A stretch of DNA of 64,000 bases, taken from the NCBI GenBank assembly GCA_900543695.1, contig UQSG01000009.1, forward strand, positions 1 to 64,000, written 5' to 3'. The position numbers and the translations under genes are program-made. Each line of letters starts with the position of its first letter. Positions within the stretch are counted from its first letter, which is position 1. Source of the stretch: an uncultured Clostridium sp. (GTDB lineage: Bacteria > Bacillota > Clostridia > UBA1212 > UBA1255). The notes beneath the pieces were generated by a model. It saw only the letters and a list, made by a program, of their open reading frames with translations. It had not been told where the DNA came from and searched no databases. Below are positions 28,833-37,101 of the stretch, piece after piece.

Positions 28833-28871
28833 AAAAGCGCCTGCCGGCTGCTTGTGCCGGCAGGCGCTTTT
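28833..28871. terminator. terminator between carB and converging small gene
   Basis: A perfect 15-bp stem (AAAAGCGCCTGCCGG with its complement) around a 9-base loop. The A-tract and T-tract at either side make it work in both directions. Confidence 0.92.
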
Positions 28872-28888
28872 GCCAATTACCCGGAATG

Positions 28889-29278
28889 TCATTTTTTGCG
28901 GTAATTCGAAATGGCGTTATGCAGATAATAGTAGGGGATCGCGAGCAGAACAATGCTGATCAGGATCTGCGCGATGTCTTTTCCTGCGGTGAAAAAGCTC
29001 CAGAGCTGCACGATGAAAAGCAGCGAGCCCAGAATGACCGTCAGCAGCGATTTTCTGCGGCAGAGGAAAATCGCGAGCAAGCCCGCAAGAATTTAGAAAA
29101 TATTTGCCGCGTAGATGTATCCGATTTCAAACAACGCGCTTTTGGCGGTTTCCCCCGATATTCCCTCGAAGCTGCCTTCCTCGCCGAGCAGCCAGCGCAG
29201 CGCAAAAATGGAACCAATTCCCAAGAGTATTTGGAGAATTCCCGCGGCGATCAGATGCTTATTTGCCTTTTTTTCTAT
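28889..29278 (-). pseudogene. small membrane protein gene with in-frame stop and lost start
   Basis: Read on the minus strand, one frame codes for about 129 residues: a first part beginning EKKANKHLIAAGILQILLG with one membrane helix, then TAA at 29095-29093, then 68 codons with three more hydrophobic segments ending in NAISNYRKK and a TGA. The two parts read as one four-helix membrane protein. The codon at the expected start (9 bases after AGGAGG) is ATA rather than ATG. Two independent lesions suggest a real pseudogene. The distal part could still start at TTG 29080, giving 63 residues. The family is not recognised. Confidence 0.6.
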
Positions 29279-29306
29279 AAACAGATTCCTCCTTGTCGTA
29301 TTGCTT

Positions 29307-29666
29307 TTACGCGAATATTTCGCTTTTTTGTCTGAGAATTTCTTCTACGATCGCGCAGGCAGGACAGTCGCAGTACCGCGCACCGGCTGCCTTAATTTCT
29401 TTGGCGTGCGCGGCGATGCCGGCGGCCGCTTCGGCGCCGAAATAGGAAATGCCCTGCTCGGAGCCGGCAAAAGCGATCAGCGTGTCGATCGGCATGATAT
29501 CTTCTTCCAGCTCGGCGATATATTTTTTTGTTTCCTCCGCTTCCGCATCCGTTCCGACGGCGTCCAGCCAGCGCTTTGCGGCTTCTTTCGTTTCGCTGCT
29601 GCAGGTCGGCGCGTCGATCAGCGCGCGCGTTTTTTCGGTAAGCTCTTTTAAAACTTTTGGATTCAT
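29307..29666 (-). CDS. small conserved cysteine-containing protein, function unknown
   Basis: A 119-residue, mostly helical, acidic cytosolic protein. It begins MNPKVLKELTEKTRALIDAP and ends with a cysteine cluster (YCDCPAC, about residues 98-104), with further cysteine at CSSE near residue 22, which could bind metal. I recall similar proteins in Clostridia carrying an unlikely Hsp90-like label; I see no Hsp90 motif. ATG 29666 follows GGCGGGG. It is upstream of the broken membrane gene in the same direction (28 bases), so the two probably formed an operon. Confidence 0.6.
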   Translation of the reverse strand: MNPKVLKELTEKTRALIDAPTCSSETKEAAKRWLDAVGTDAEAEETKKYIAELEEDIMPIDTLIAFAGSEQGISYFGAEAAAGIAAHAKEIKAAGARYCDCPACAIVEEILRQKSEIFA

Positions 29667-29838
29667 GATTTCCCCGCCTTCTGTACTAAATTTTCTTTAT
29701 ATTACCATTACAAAACGGAGGAAACAACAGGAAATTTTTCATGTGGGCGCGCGGGCGCCGGCTTGCAATCCGGAAATGAGGGTGATATACTAGGCGCAAT
29801 TTAGTTTATTTTTATAGAAACGGCGGGCGCGGCGCAGA

Positions 29839-30723
29839 ATGGAAGAGGCTATAAAACATTATCTTAATCAGTCCGTTTTGGAGAAAAGCAGGCTGGAAAA
29901 CGGCTGGAAGGAATCCTGGCTGATTACTTTGCAGAATCGCCGGAAGGTGGTTTTCCGCGCGTGTACGGACTATGCGGAGCTGTTTGAACGGGAAAAATTC
30001 TTTTACGATACGGTTAACAGGAATATCGGAAAAATATGCCCGGAGGTCTACATTGTGGACGGAAGCTGCCGGTATTATCATAAGTCGTTTCAGATATCGG
30101 AATATATCGAGGGAAAAACGCTGCGCCGCTGTCTTCAGGAAGAATTCGACATCAGCCAGAAGCAGGCGGTTTATTATGAGCTGGGGCAACTGACCGCCCG
30201 CATCAATCAAATTGAAGCGGATCCAGATAAAATGTATTCCATGGGCAGAGCCCCCTGGGCGCCGTATTATTCAAATCAGCTGATGCGGCCGCATTTGCAG
30301 GCAATCACAGCCAATGGACTGATTCGCGCGGAAGAGGTCGATCGGCTTTGTGAGAAAATGCAGTCGTATCCTGTACGGAACACGAACCGGCTGCTTCACC
30401 GCGACATCCGTCCCGATAATTTGATTTTCCGAAACGGGCGTATTTTTGTGATTGACGCAGAAACCTGTGAAATCGGCGATCCGCTGAATGAGCTCGCGCG
30501 GATCCGGCTGGAATGGCACTACTGGGAATATTACGATCTTCTGCTGAAGGGATATCAGAGCGTATCGCACATCGATCCTGACGGCGCGCTGCTCGATTTT
30601 TACCAGCTGGAAGCGCTGGGAGAAGTGCTTGACATGCACTATAATTACGGCTGCGGGAATTCCGCGACGCCGTTTTTCCGCGACTGCTTTCTGGAAATAA
30701 AAGAAAAGCTGCTGCGGGATTGA
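29839..30723 (+). CDS. aminoglycoside phosphotransferase/choline kinase-family protein
   Basis: A 294-residue protein kinase-like enzyme. The catalytic loop HRDIRPDNLIF (near residue 188) and the metal-binding Asp in VIDAETCEIGDP (near residue 206; DFE/DWE replaced by DAE) are clear. The N-terminal half shows the beta-sheet lobe with a lysine/arginine at RKVVFRA. The family phosphorylates small molecules such as aminoglycosides, choline, homoserine or fructosamine; which one cannot be told. The ribosome site before ATG 29839 is poor (GGCGCAG). It is a single gene, divergent from the 119-residue gene. Confidence 0.8.
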   Translation: MEEAIKHYLNQSVLEKSRLENGWKESWLITLQNRRKVVFRACTDYAELFEREKFFYDTVNRNIGKICPEVYIVDGSCRYYHKSFQISEYIEGKTLRRCLQEEFDISQKQAVYYELGQLTARINQIEADPDKMYSMGRAPWAPYYSNQLMRPHLQAITANGLIRAEEVDRLCEKMQSYPVRNTNRLLHRDIRPDNLIFRNGRIFVIDAETCEIGDPLNELARIRLEWHYWEYYDLLLKGYQSVSHIDPDGALLDFYQLEALGEVLDMHYNYGCGNSATPFFRDCFLEIKEKLLRD

Positions 30724-30742
30724 TCGCGGCAGGCGCATATAT

Positions 30743-30780
30743 GACAAAAGCAGTTTTCATGCAGATAGTGCTCTTTTGTC
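30743..30780 (+). terminator. possible terminator after kinase-like gene
   Basis: GACAAAAG (30743-30750) pairs with CTTTTGTC (30773-30780), with a 22-base loop and a modest T-rich tail. It begins 20 bases after the stop codon of the phosphotransferase gene. Confidence 0.45.
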
Positions 30781-30888
30781 TATTTAATGTTCGCTAATAT
30801 CTATGTTCTTTCTTCTTATGTTTATTGTATATTCAAATTGAATTAAAACAAATTTAAAATATTGTAAAATCAGAAAGGGGAAATTTAC

Positions 30889-31453
30889 ATGAAACGTAAT
30901 TTTGTCGTCTGTATGCTGCTTGTCCTAGCGATTTGCATTCATGGAATCCCGGCTGCCGCGGCAGATGAAGAACAGGCTCCCGCCGCTTCCGGTTTTGAAA
31001 CGAATATGCAATGGACGCCGAAAAGCGCCATTGACACAAATTTTACGATCGATGAAACGGGGATGCATGTAGGCGAGAGCTATCAGACCGTATACGCGAT
31101 ATCTGATCAATAGGTAGACGTTAAAACCTCTTTTACGGTGGAATATGAATTTGATATCATCAGCACATCTCCGGATGAGCTTGTGATTCAGGAGGGATGG
31201 CTCCAGGAGGGCTTTTATTTTGGGCTGCCTGCAGCGGAGGAATTTGATCCCGCCGTGCAGCCGGACGGGTCGCATTCTGCGTTTACGCTCTTTCCGGTAA
31301 CTTCAACGGTTCCATCCTACCGGTTTGCCGGAGGCTTGATAGAGATGGAGAGAGGTTGCGGAAGCTGCGCATTTAAGCGTCAAAATCGAATACCTTGCTT
31401 CCTTTGAGGAACTCAATTATTATGTCAACGGAGAATACATCGGTACGGAATAA
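30889..31453 (+). pseudogene. broken secreted beta-sandwich (LamG/DUF1080-like) protein gene
   Basis: ATG 30889 after AAAGGGG begins a clear signal peptide (MKRNFVVCMLLVLAIC to AAAADEE). The frame is stopped by TAG at 31111-31113, then continues without a gap in coding character (FTVEYEFDIISTSPDELVI). Coding sense moves to another frame between about 31340 and 31355, and ends in that frame with VKIEYLASFEELNYYVNGE and TAA 31451-31453. So the gene has one nonsense mutation and one frameshift. The strand pattern with the final YYVNGE is typical of LamG-like or DUF1080-like sheets. It is likely inactive. Confidence 0.7.
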
Positions 31454-31515
31454 TTGCAGTTGTTGTAACGGTAATAGTTTCAAAAAAGAAGAAATAATCA
31501 GATCGGAGGAACAGA

Positions 31516-32841
31516 ATGAACAGATATGTAAGAACACTGGTACGCGCTTTTATGCTGCTGCTCTGTATGCCGTTGTTTGCGTCCTGCAGCGGGGAAAACG
31601 GATCGCAGTATGAGCCGGAAAAAACGCCTTATCAGCCGCTGACGGATTTTGAGGACACGATTTCCGGCGTCCAGGCAGATCCCACTAAATTTATGAACGT
31701 ATCGCTTGTTGACGAGGGCGTGGATATTTATGCTTATGATTATGGAATGACTTGGGGCTACCGCTATGGTCCGACCATGATGAATTATGCGGACGGCAGT
31801 ATGGACGCGTGGTTTGCGGCGCCGGGCGCCGGCGGCCCGTGGGACTTTTTTACCTATCGCCATTCTGACGACGGAACGAACTGGAGCAATGAAAAAGTAG
31901 TGCTGCAGCCTTTGGCGGATACCATGGATTATCCTTCGGTGTGTGATCCGGGCAGCGTTTATTTTAACGGTTACTATTATCTCGGTTATACGTCGACCAT
32001 TTATGCAGAGGGCATCTGCAACAACGGCTTTGTAGCGAGATCAAAATATCCGGACGGTCCGTATGAAAAGTGGAACGGCTCCGGCTGGGGCGGCGAACCG
32101 GCGCCGATTATTTACTATACCGGAGACAAAACCGGTTGGGGCGCAGGAGAAATGAGCTTTGTGGAGGTTGACGGCACACTGTATATTTATTATACCTGGA
32201 AAACGCCGAATGAAAATACCACCAGAGTTTCCATTGCGGATGCCACGGATGAGAATTGGCCGGCAACCATTCAGTATAAAGGGGTTGCAATGACTTACGA
32301 TGTGGGAGCCAACGAAGATTCCGCGGATGTAAAATACGTTGAGGATTACGGAAAATTTATTGCAATCAATACAACGCGGCGGATGGGGCCGGACAGCGCG
32401 CTGCAGATCTGGGAGTCGAACGACGGCTTTACGTTCTACCGGACAAATGAATTGAGGACGAACGTCATTTATTACTGCCATAATGCGGGCTTCATGTCGC
32501 GTCCTAATGGGCATATCAATCTAAACGATACGCTGTATCTCGGATATGCGTACGGCGGAACCAGCAATGAGTGGGGGAAATGGAGTACGCGCCTGCATGC
32601 CTTCCGGATTACGCTGGGCGATGAAATCGATACCTCCGACGCGGAAAAGGAAAACCGCAAGGTGGACGTCGAGCCCTGGACGCACGATGAAATGTGGACC
32701 ATCGGGATTACGACAAAAAACAATCAGCATTATGAAAAAAGGATTTCCGACGGGCCGTTCCCGATAGAAATTCTCTATTTCTACACCACCTTTGAACAGG
32801 ATGTGGTGAAAGATGGCGATCTGAGACCGTTTCAAGTTTTG
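31516..32841 (+). pseudogene. GH43-like lipoprotein gene, 5' part, interrupted by IS256-family element
   Basis: ATG 31516 after GGAGG begins a lipoprotein signal with lipobox LFASC near residue 24. The next 400 residues have repeated beta-propeller blades (GPTMMNYADGSMDAWFAAPG, YRHSDDGTNWSNE, DPGSVYFNGYYYLGYTS), as in GH43/GH32/GH62-type five-bladed enzymes or glycoside phosphorylases. An Asp in the second blade (VCDPGSV) and a Glu in GAGEMSF are candidate catalytic residues. The original frame is cut near 32841; it runs on for 8 codons into the insertion sequence. The C-terminal part continues after the element at about 34300. The truncated product would keep the propeller. Confidence 0.7.
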
Positions 32842-34298
32842 TGTAAATTCAAAAAACTGATATAAGATATGCCATTAGTTATTTTGGGCAGAGCCGATTT
32901 TTTGAGGTTCTGCCCTTGCTTGTATTATAATGCAGTTCCCGGACATGTCAAGCAGGGCTGGGCTAGCCAGCCCTGCCCCGCCGAAAACCGCTTATAATCC
33001 GGATAATCTTTCTTCAAAGAATATCTCTAGCTGCGAATGAATCTGTCCCCAATCCTGGCGGTGCCCCGTCCATTTCTTCGTGATATCCATCATCGCCAGA
33101 TACAGCATTTTCAGGAGACTGTCATCCGAAGGGAACACCGTCCTGGATTTTGTGACCTTCCTCAGCTGCCGGTTAAATCCCTCAATGGCGTTCGTTGTAT
33201 AGATCAGACGGCGGACTGCTTCCGGATATTTAAAATAGGTCGAAAGATTCGCCCAGTTATCCCTCCAGGATTTCGCGATTTTAGGATATTTCCCGCTCCA
33301 TTTTTCATCAAAGCTGTCCAGTTCGGCCAGCGCGATCTCTTCTGTCGCAGCTGCATAGACCCGTTTCAGATCGGCCATAAGCGGCTTGATCTCTTTATAG
33401 GATACATACTTTGTGGTATTCCGAATCTGATGGATGATGCACTGCTGGATCTCTGTCTGGGGGAAAACGGCTTCAATTGCCTGAGGGAATCCTGTCAGAC
33501 CATCAACGCATGCGATCAGGATATCTGCCACACCGCGGTTCTTCAGGCCGTTGAGAATGGAGAGCCAGAATTTCGCACTTTCGTTTTGACCAACATACAT
33601 ACCGAGAACGTCTTTGTGCCCATCCATATCGATCCCGATGGCGATATAGACTGCACGCTTTACAATCCGGCCTTCATTACGCACATGATAGTGGATGGCG
33701 TCCATGAAAACGACTGCGTAGATCTCTTCCAGAGGTCTTTCCTGCCATTCTTTCACGATAGGAAGGATCTTATCCGTAATCCTGCTAATAGTACTGTCAG
33801 AAATCTCGATGTCGTACAGTTCACGCATATGGCTTTCGATATCATTCGTGGTCATTCCTTTGGCATACATGGAAATGATCTTTTCCTCCATATCCTGAGT
33901 GACTGTATTCTGATATTTTTTGACAATCTGCGGTTCAAAGTCGCCCTTTCTGTCTCTGGGGACATCAATTTCCATATCTCCATAACTGGTATGCAGGGTT
34001 TTCTGGGAGTGTCCATTTCTGGAATTATCAGTCTCCTTATTGTGGTAATCATACTTGGAATAGCCTAATTCTTCATCCAGCTCCTGATCCAGAGCACCTT
34101 CCAGGATGATGGATATCATATCCCGCATGATGGAGTTGACATCAGACCCATCCTTGACTGTTACATTATTTTCCTTCAGATAGTTGCCCATCATTTCCCG
34201 AAGGGCTGCTTTTTGTGGGGTATCCTTTTTCCTTGCCATAAAATAAACCTCCAAACTGGTAAGTCTATCTTACATCAGTTTGAAGGTTTACACAAACT
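32836..34298 (-). mobile_element. IS256-family insertion sequence
   Basis: About 1.46 kb with a single transposase gene. Imperfect inverted ends are visible: AAGTTTTGTGTAAATTC at 32834-32850 against the reverse complement of 34285-34299 (AAGTTTGTGTAAACC), both continuing into an AAACTGAT-TAAGATA stretch. No clean 8-9 base target repeat is seen; CAAGTTTTG (32833-32841) and CAAACTTTG (34293-34301) agree at 7 of 9 positions. The exact borders are uncertain by several bases. Confidence 0.85.
32992..34239 (-). CDS. IS256-family (mutator-type) transposase
   Basis: A 415-residue intact transposase. The DDE residues are seen in VVFMDAIHYHV, IACVDGLTGFP and TNAIEGFNRQLRK, and the CIIHQIRN segment between them is typical of the family. 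ATG 34239 has GGAGG 9 bases upstream; an in-frame TTG at 34254 would lie over that site. The enzyme moves the element by a copy-out route with circular intermediates in known members. The reading frame is complete, so the copy may be active. Confidence 0.95.
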   Translation of the reverse strand: MARKKDTPQKAALREMMGNYLKENNVTVKDGSDVNSIMRDMISIILEGALDQELDEELGYSKYDYHNKETDNSRNGHSQKTLHTSYGDMEIDVPRDRKGDFEPQIVKKYQNTVTQDMEEKIISMYAKGMTTNDIESHMRELYDIEISDSTISRITDKILPIVKEWQERPLEEIYAVVFMDAIHYHVRNEGRIVKRAVYIAIGIDMDGHKDVLGMYVGQNESAKFWLSILNGLKNRGVADILIACVDGLTGFPQAIEAVFPQTEIQQCIIHQIRNTTKYVSYKEIKPLMADLKRVYAAATEEIALAELDSFDEKWSGKYPKIAKSWRDNWANLSTYFKYPEAVRRLIYTTNAIEGFNRQLRKVTKSRTVFPSDDSLLKMLYLAMMDITKKWTGHRQDWGQIHSQLEIFFEERLSGL

Positions 34299-34299
34299 T

Positions 34300-34827
34300 T
34301 GGGATACTCCCGGCGATCTTGTACACTTTTATGACTATGATGACTCAATCATTACATTTGACGGTTTGACATGCATCCCGAAGAAAACAGGCGAGACGTA
34401 TGTAACCGCGGAATACGACGGATGCATTCATACCTTTAAGATATCGATTTTGCCGGACGATGCTTTCATTGCGGAACAGACGCCGAAAATTGTTGCTTTT
34501 TATTCCGCGCTGCGGTATCCCTGTGACGGTCCGGTAAAGGTTGCTGCGGACGGCTCCATCACGCTTTCCAATCAGAATCGGAAGGACCGTGTTCAGCTGC
34601 GGGCGATGGCGGAATTTGAGGACGGCAATTGGATGGAGCTGTTTAACGATCAAAAGGATAAGGTTCAGTATTCTACCGATTACTACAAGATCACATATGA
34701 ATCGGCGGATGAAAATGTGGTGCGTGTGGACGCGCGGGGCGTTGTAACCGTAAGAGGCGTCGGAAGCACTTCCGTTACCGTATCCTGCGCCGGCTTTTCG
34801 TACGTAGTGCCCATTACCGTCGTGTGA
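34300..34827 (+). pseudogene. GH43-like lipoprotein gene, 3' part with Big_2 domain
   Basis: After the insertion sequence the frame continues with WDTPGDLVHFYDYDDS and about 175 residues to TGA 34825-34827. It holds two Ig-like folds, the last being Big_2-like (YESADENVVRVDARGVVTVRGVG). Without the upstream part it has no signal peptide or ribosome site. Joining left and right parts by removing the element with a 9-base repeat would not restore the frame, so some bases were probably lost or changed, or the element mediated a deletion. Confidence 0.65.
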
Positions 34828-35214
34828 GCCTGTTTTGTCAACAGTGTTTTCTTTCTGCGCAATGCTGCTGCAGCCGGAATTTTGCTCTTCCGGCTGCAGC
34901 TTATTTTCAAAGCAGCTGCACAATGCTTTCCGCTCCATGACACGGTGTGCTGCATATTGGTCTGTTTCTGTACTGATATCGACCACTCCTATCAGGGCAG
35001 ACAGATGGAATCAGATACTTTACGCTTCCGCAGATCAGCGAGAGCTCTGCTCGGTTTTGCCGATCCTTATGATACGTCATATTAAGACAGTATGCTTTTT
35101 CGAAGCGTTCGCCTTCATATTCAAGCGCCGGCACACCGATAAAAGGATACCGGGACGGTTGCCTCGCTGCCGGCGTCCTTGCGTGCAAGGATGTATTTGC
35201 ATTTGATAGCGGTT
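34828..35214. other. gene-free stretch after the split GH43-like gene
   Basis: It contains the terminator at 34867-34900. The rest (34920-35214) has no frame with a ribosome site. A minus-strand open frame at 34907-35188 has some protein-like sequence but no start signal; it may be a remnant. Nothing else is seen. Confidence 0.4.
34867..34900 (+). terminator. terminator after split lipoprotein gene
   Basis: A perfect 13-bp stem, GCTGCAGCCGGAA with TTCCGGCTGCAGC, around an 8-base loop and followed by TTATTTTC. It lies 40 bases after the stop codon. Confidence 0.85.
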
Positions 35215-37101
35215 TTATGATATTGACCGTTTATCATAATATTGTGCCTGTGCGTGCCACAGCGCATGATATTTTCCGCTTATATCCGCAGCTAACTCCT
35301 CATGACTGCCGCGCTGCACGATCTGTCCATTATCAAAGACCGCAATATGGTCACAGAAGCGGCAGGAGGAGAGGCGGTGACTGATATAGATCGCCGTTTT
35401 ATTCCCCACAATCTTATCAAAGCTGCTGTAAACCTCGGCTTCGGCCATGGGATCCAAGGCGGCGGTAGGTTCGTCCAGGATAATAAACGGAGCGTTTTTA
35501 TACAGCGCTCTGGCAAGGGCGATTTTCTGGGCCTCTCCGCCGGAAATTTCAATGCCCTGCTCGCAGAAATCCCTGTATAAATAGGTATTCAGTCCATTCG
35601 GCATTTCCTGCAATCGTTCCCCAAAACCGGCATCGATCAAACACCGTTCCGCCAATGCCGGATCATAATTGATTTTTGCAGCTACATTTTCACCAAGCGG
35701 ATAAGAAAACAATTTAAAATCCTGGAACACTACTGCAAAAACAGACATATATTCGTCGTAGTCGTATTTCCTGATATCGATTCCGTTGAGCAATATTTTT
35801 CCTTCCGTGGGATCATATAATCGGCACAGCAGCTTTATAAAGGTGGTTTTGCCGCTTCCGTTTTGGCCGACCACCGCAAGACGTTCTCCGATGCGGAATT
35901 TTATCGAAACATTTCTAAGAGCATACGCGTCGCTTCCGGGATACTGAAAGGAAACATTGCAAAATTCGATCTCGTAATCGCGATCCATACGCTTTTCTAC
36001 CGTCAGGCTGCCTTGATACATCTGATTGGGAATATCAAGAAATTCAAACGTCAGCTTGAGAAAAGCGGCGTTGTTCCGCATTCCTCCCATTAACCCGACC
36101 GAAGAGCCGATGCTTCCTGCGACGCGCGTGACGGCTGATACATATTGTGTAACGGCGCCGATCCCAAAGGCCCCGCCCAGCGCCTTCAGGCCTACAAAGA
36201 CGTAAACGGCGCCGGTAAATAAAACAGATACGGCCGATGCTGCGGCATTGTAGAGGCCGATCGGTCCTTTCGCCAGTTTTGCAAATATGCCTTTAGAATA
36301 AAATATGCCGGTTTTGTCTTTGTTGTATTTATCACAAATCAAATCCTGCCGGTAAATCCGCACATCTCCTGCCAGCTCGTTTTTGAAGCCCAGAAAACCG
36401 AAATACCCGAACAGTCGGTTTGCATAATTATGGGTATTGGAACGAACCGCATAATAGCTTCCCGCTTTATTGGAAAGCACGGGAGCAAAAAAGGTAATTG
36501 CCAGCATAATCGCGATCATTGCCAGAATGAGCAGCGGGTTATTCAAAACCGTATATCCGCCGGAGTCTTCCGGCACGCGGCTTGTGAAGAGCGAGACCGT
36601 CAGAGCGGCTCCGCCCAGCAATGTGAGAACGGCGGACAGAAGCCCTTCAATATGATTATATACCCGGTTTAAGCCCCAGCCGCCGCCGTAGCGGTTTTGC
36701 TCAATGGTATTATACAGCTCATGTGTTTTGGGGTTATCTACGTCTTCGTAATCCATGCGCATCATTTTTTCGGAATAGATCTGCTGCACCTTGTAATAAA
36801 GCCCGGCACATTCGATGTCGCGCCATCTGTGCAGAAAAGCGGCAATAAGAGAGATCAGCGCGGCCGAAAACAGGATGCTCAGAACAAGCTTTGTAAGTAC
36901 GGCTGGATCCCGCGCTTCGGTCAGCTCCGTTATCAGCAGGGCGGAAAGATAAATACCCGCATAAGGAGTCAGGGCGTCCCAGACAATGCAGATAAGCCGC
37001 GACAGGATCATGCGGGGGCAGCGCTTATAAATCAGAATAAAAGCGCGTCTGTTCAGCTTCCATGCCTCACGCCAGGTCGGCAGCTTTGTGTCCTTTTGCA
37101 T
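35215..37101 (-). CDS. ABC exporter half, permease-ATPase (second subunit)
   Basis: A 628-residue type IV ABC half-transporter. The membrane domain with about six helices spans residues 30-330. The ATPase has Walker A GQNGSGKTT, signature ISGGEAQK and Walker B FIILDEPTAALDP. ATG 37101 was chosen because GAGAGG lies 9 bases upstream; ATG 37107 is also possible. It overlaps the end of the preceding half-transporter by about 35 bases, so the two form a heterodimer. With the LytTR/GHKL pair upstream, the likely role is export of, or resistance to, a peptide. No peptide precursor gene or peptidase domain is visible. Confidence 0.88.
   Translation of the reverse strand: MQKDTKLPTWREAWKLNRRAFILIYKRCPRMILSRLICIVWDALTPYAGIYLSALLITELTEARDPAVLTKLVLSILFSAALISLIAAFLHRWRDIECAGLYYKVQQIYSEKMMRMDYEDVDNPKTHELYNTIEQNRYGGGWGLNRVYNHIEGLLSAVLTLLGGAALTVSLFTSRVPEDSGGYTVLNNPLLILAMIAIMLAITFFAPVLSNKAGSYYAVRSNTHNYANRLFGYFGFLGFKNELAGDVRIYRQDLICDKYNKDKTGIFYSKGIFAKLAKGPIGLYNAAASAVSVLFTGAVYVFVGLKALGGAFGIGAVTQYVSAVTRVAGSIGSSVGLMGGMRNNAAFLKLTFEFLDIPNQMYQGSLTVEKRMDRDYEIEFCNVSFQYPGSDAYALRNVSIKFRIGERLAVVGQNGSGKTTFIKLLCRLYDPTEGKILLNGIDIRKYDYDEYMSVFAVVFQDFKLFSYPLGENVAAKINYDPALAERCLIDAGFGERLQEMPNGLNTYLYRDFCEQGIEISGGEAQKIALARALYKNAPFIILDEPTAALDPMAEAEVYSSFDKIVGNKTAIYISHRLSSCRFCDHIAVFDNGQIVQRGSHEELAADISGKYHALWHAQAQYYDKRSIS

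Noticed and set aside
32833..34301. Perfect target site duplication of the IS256-family element
   Set aside because: The best flanking pair differs at two of nine positions, so it is not counted as a true repeat.
34907..35188. 93-residue minus-strand protein
   Set aside because: Lacks a ribosome site and recognisable domain, overlaps a terminator; at most a remnant.
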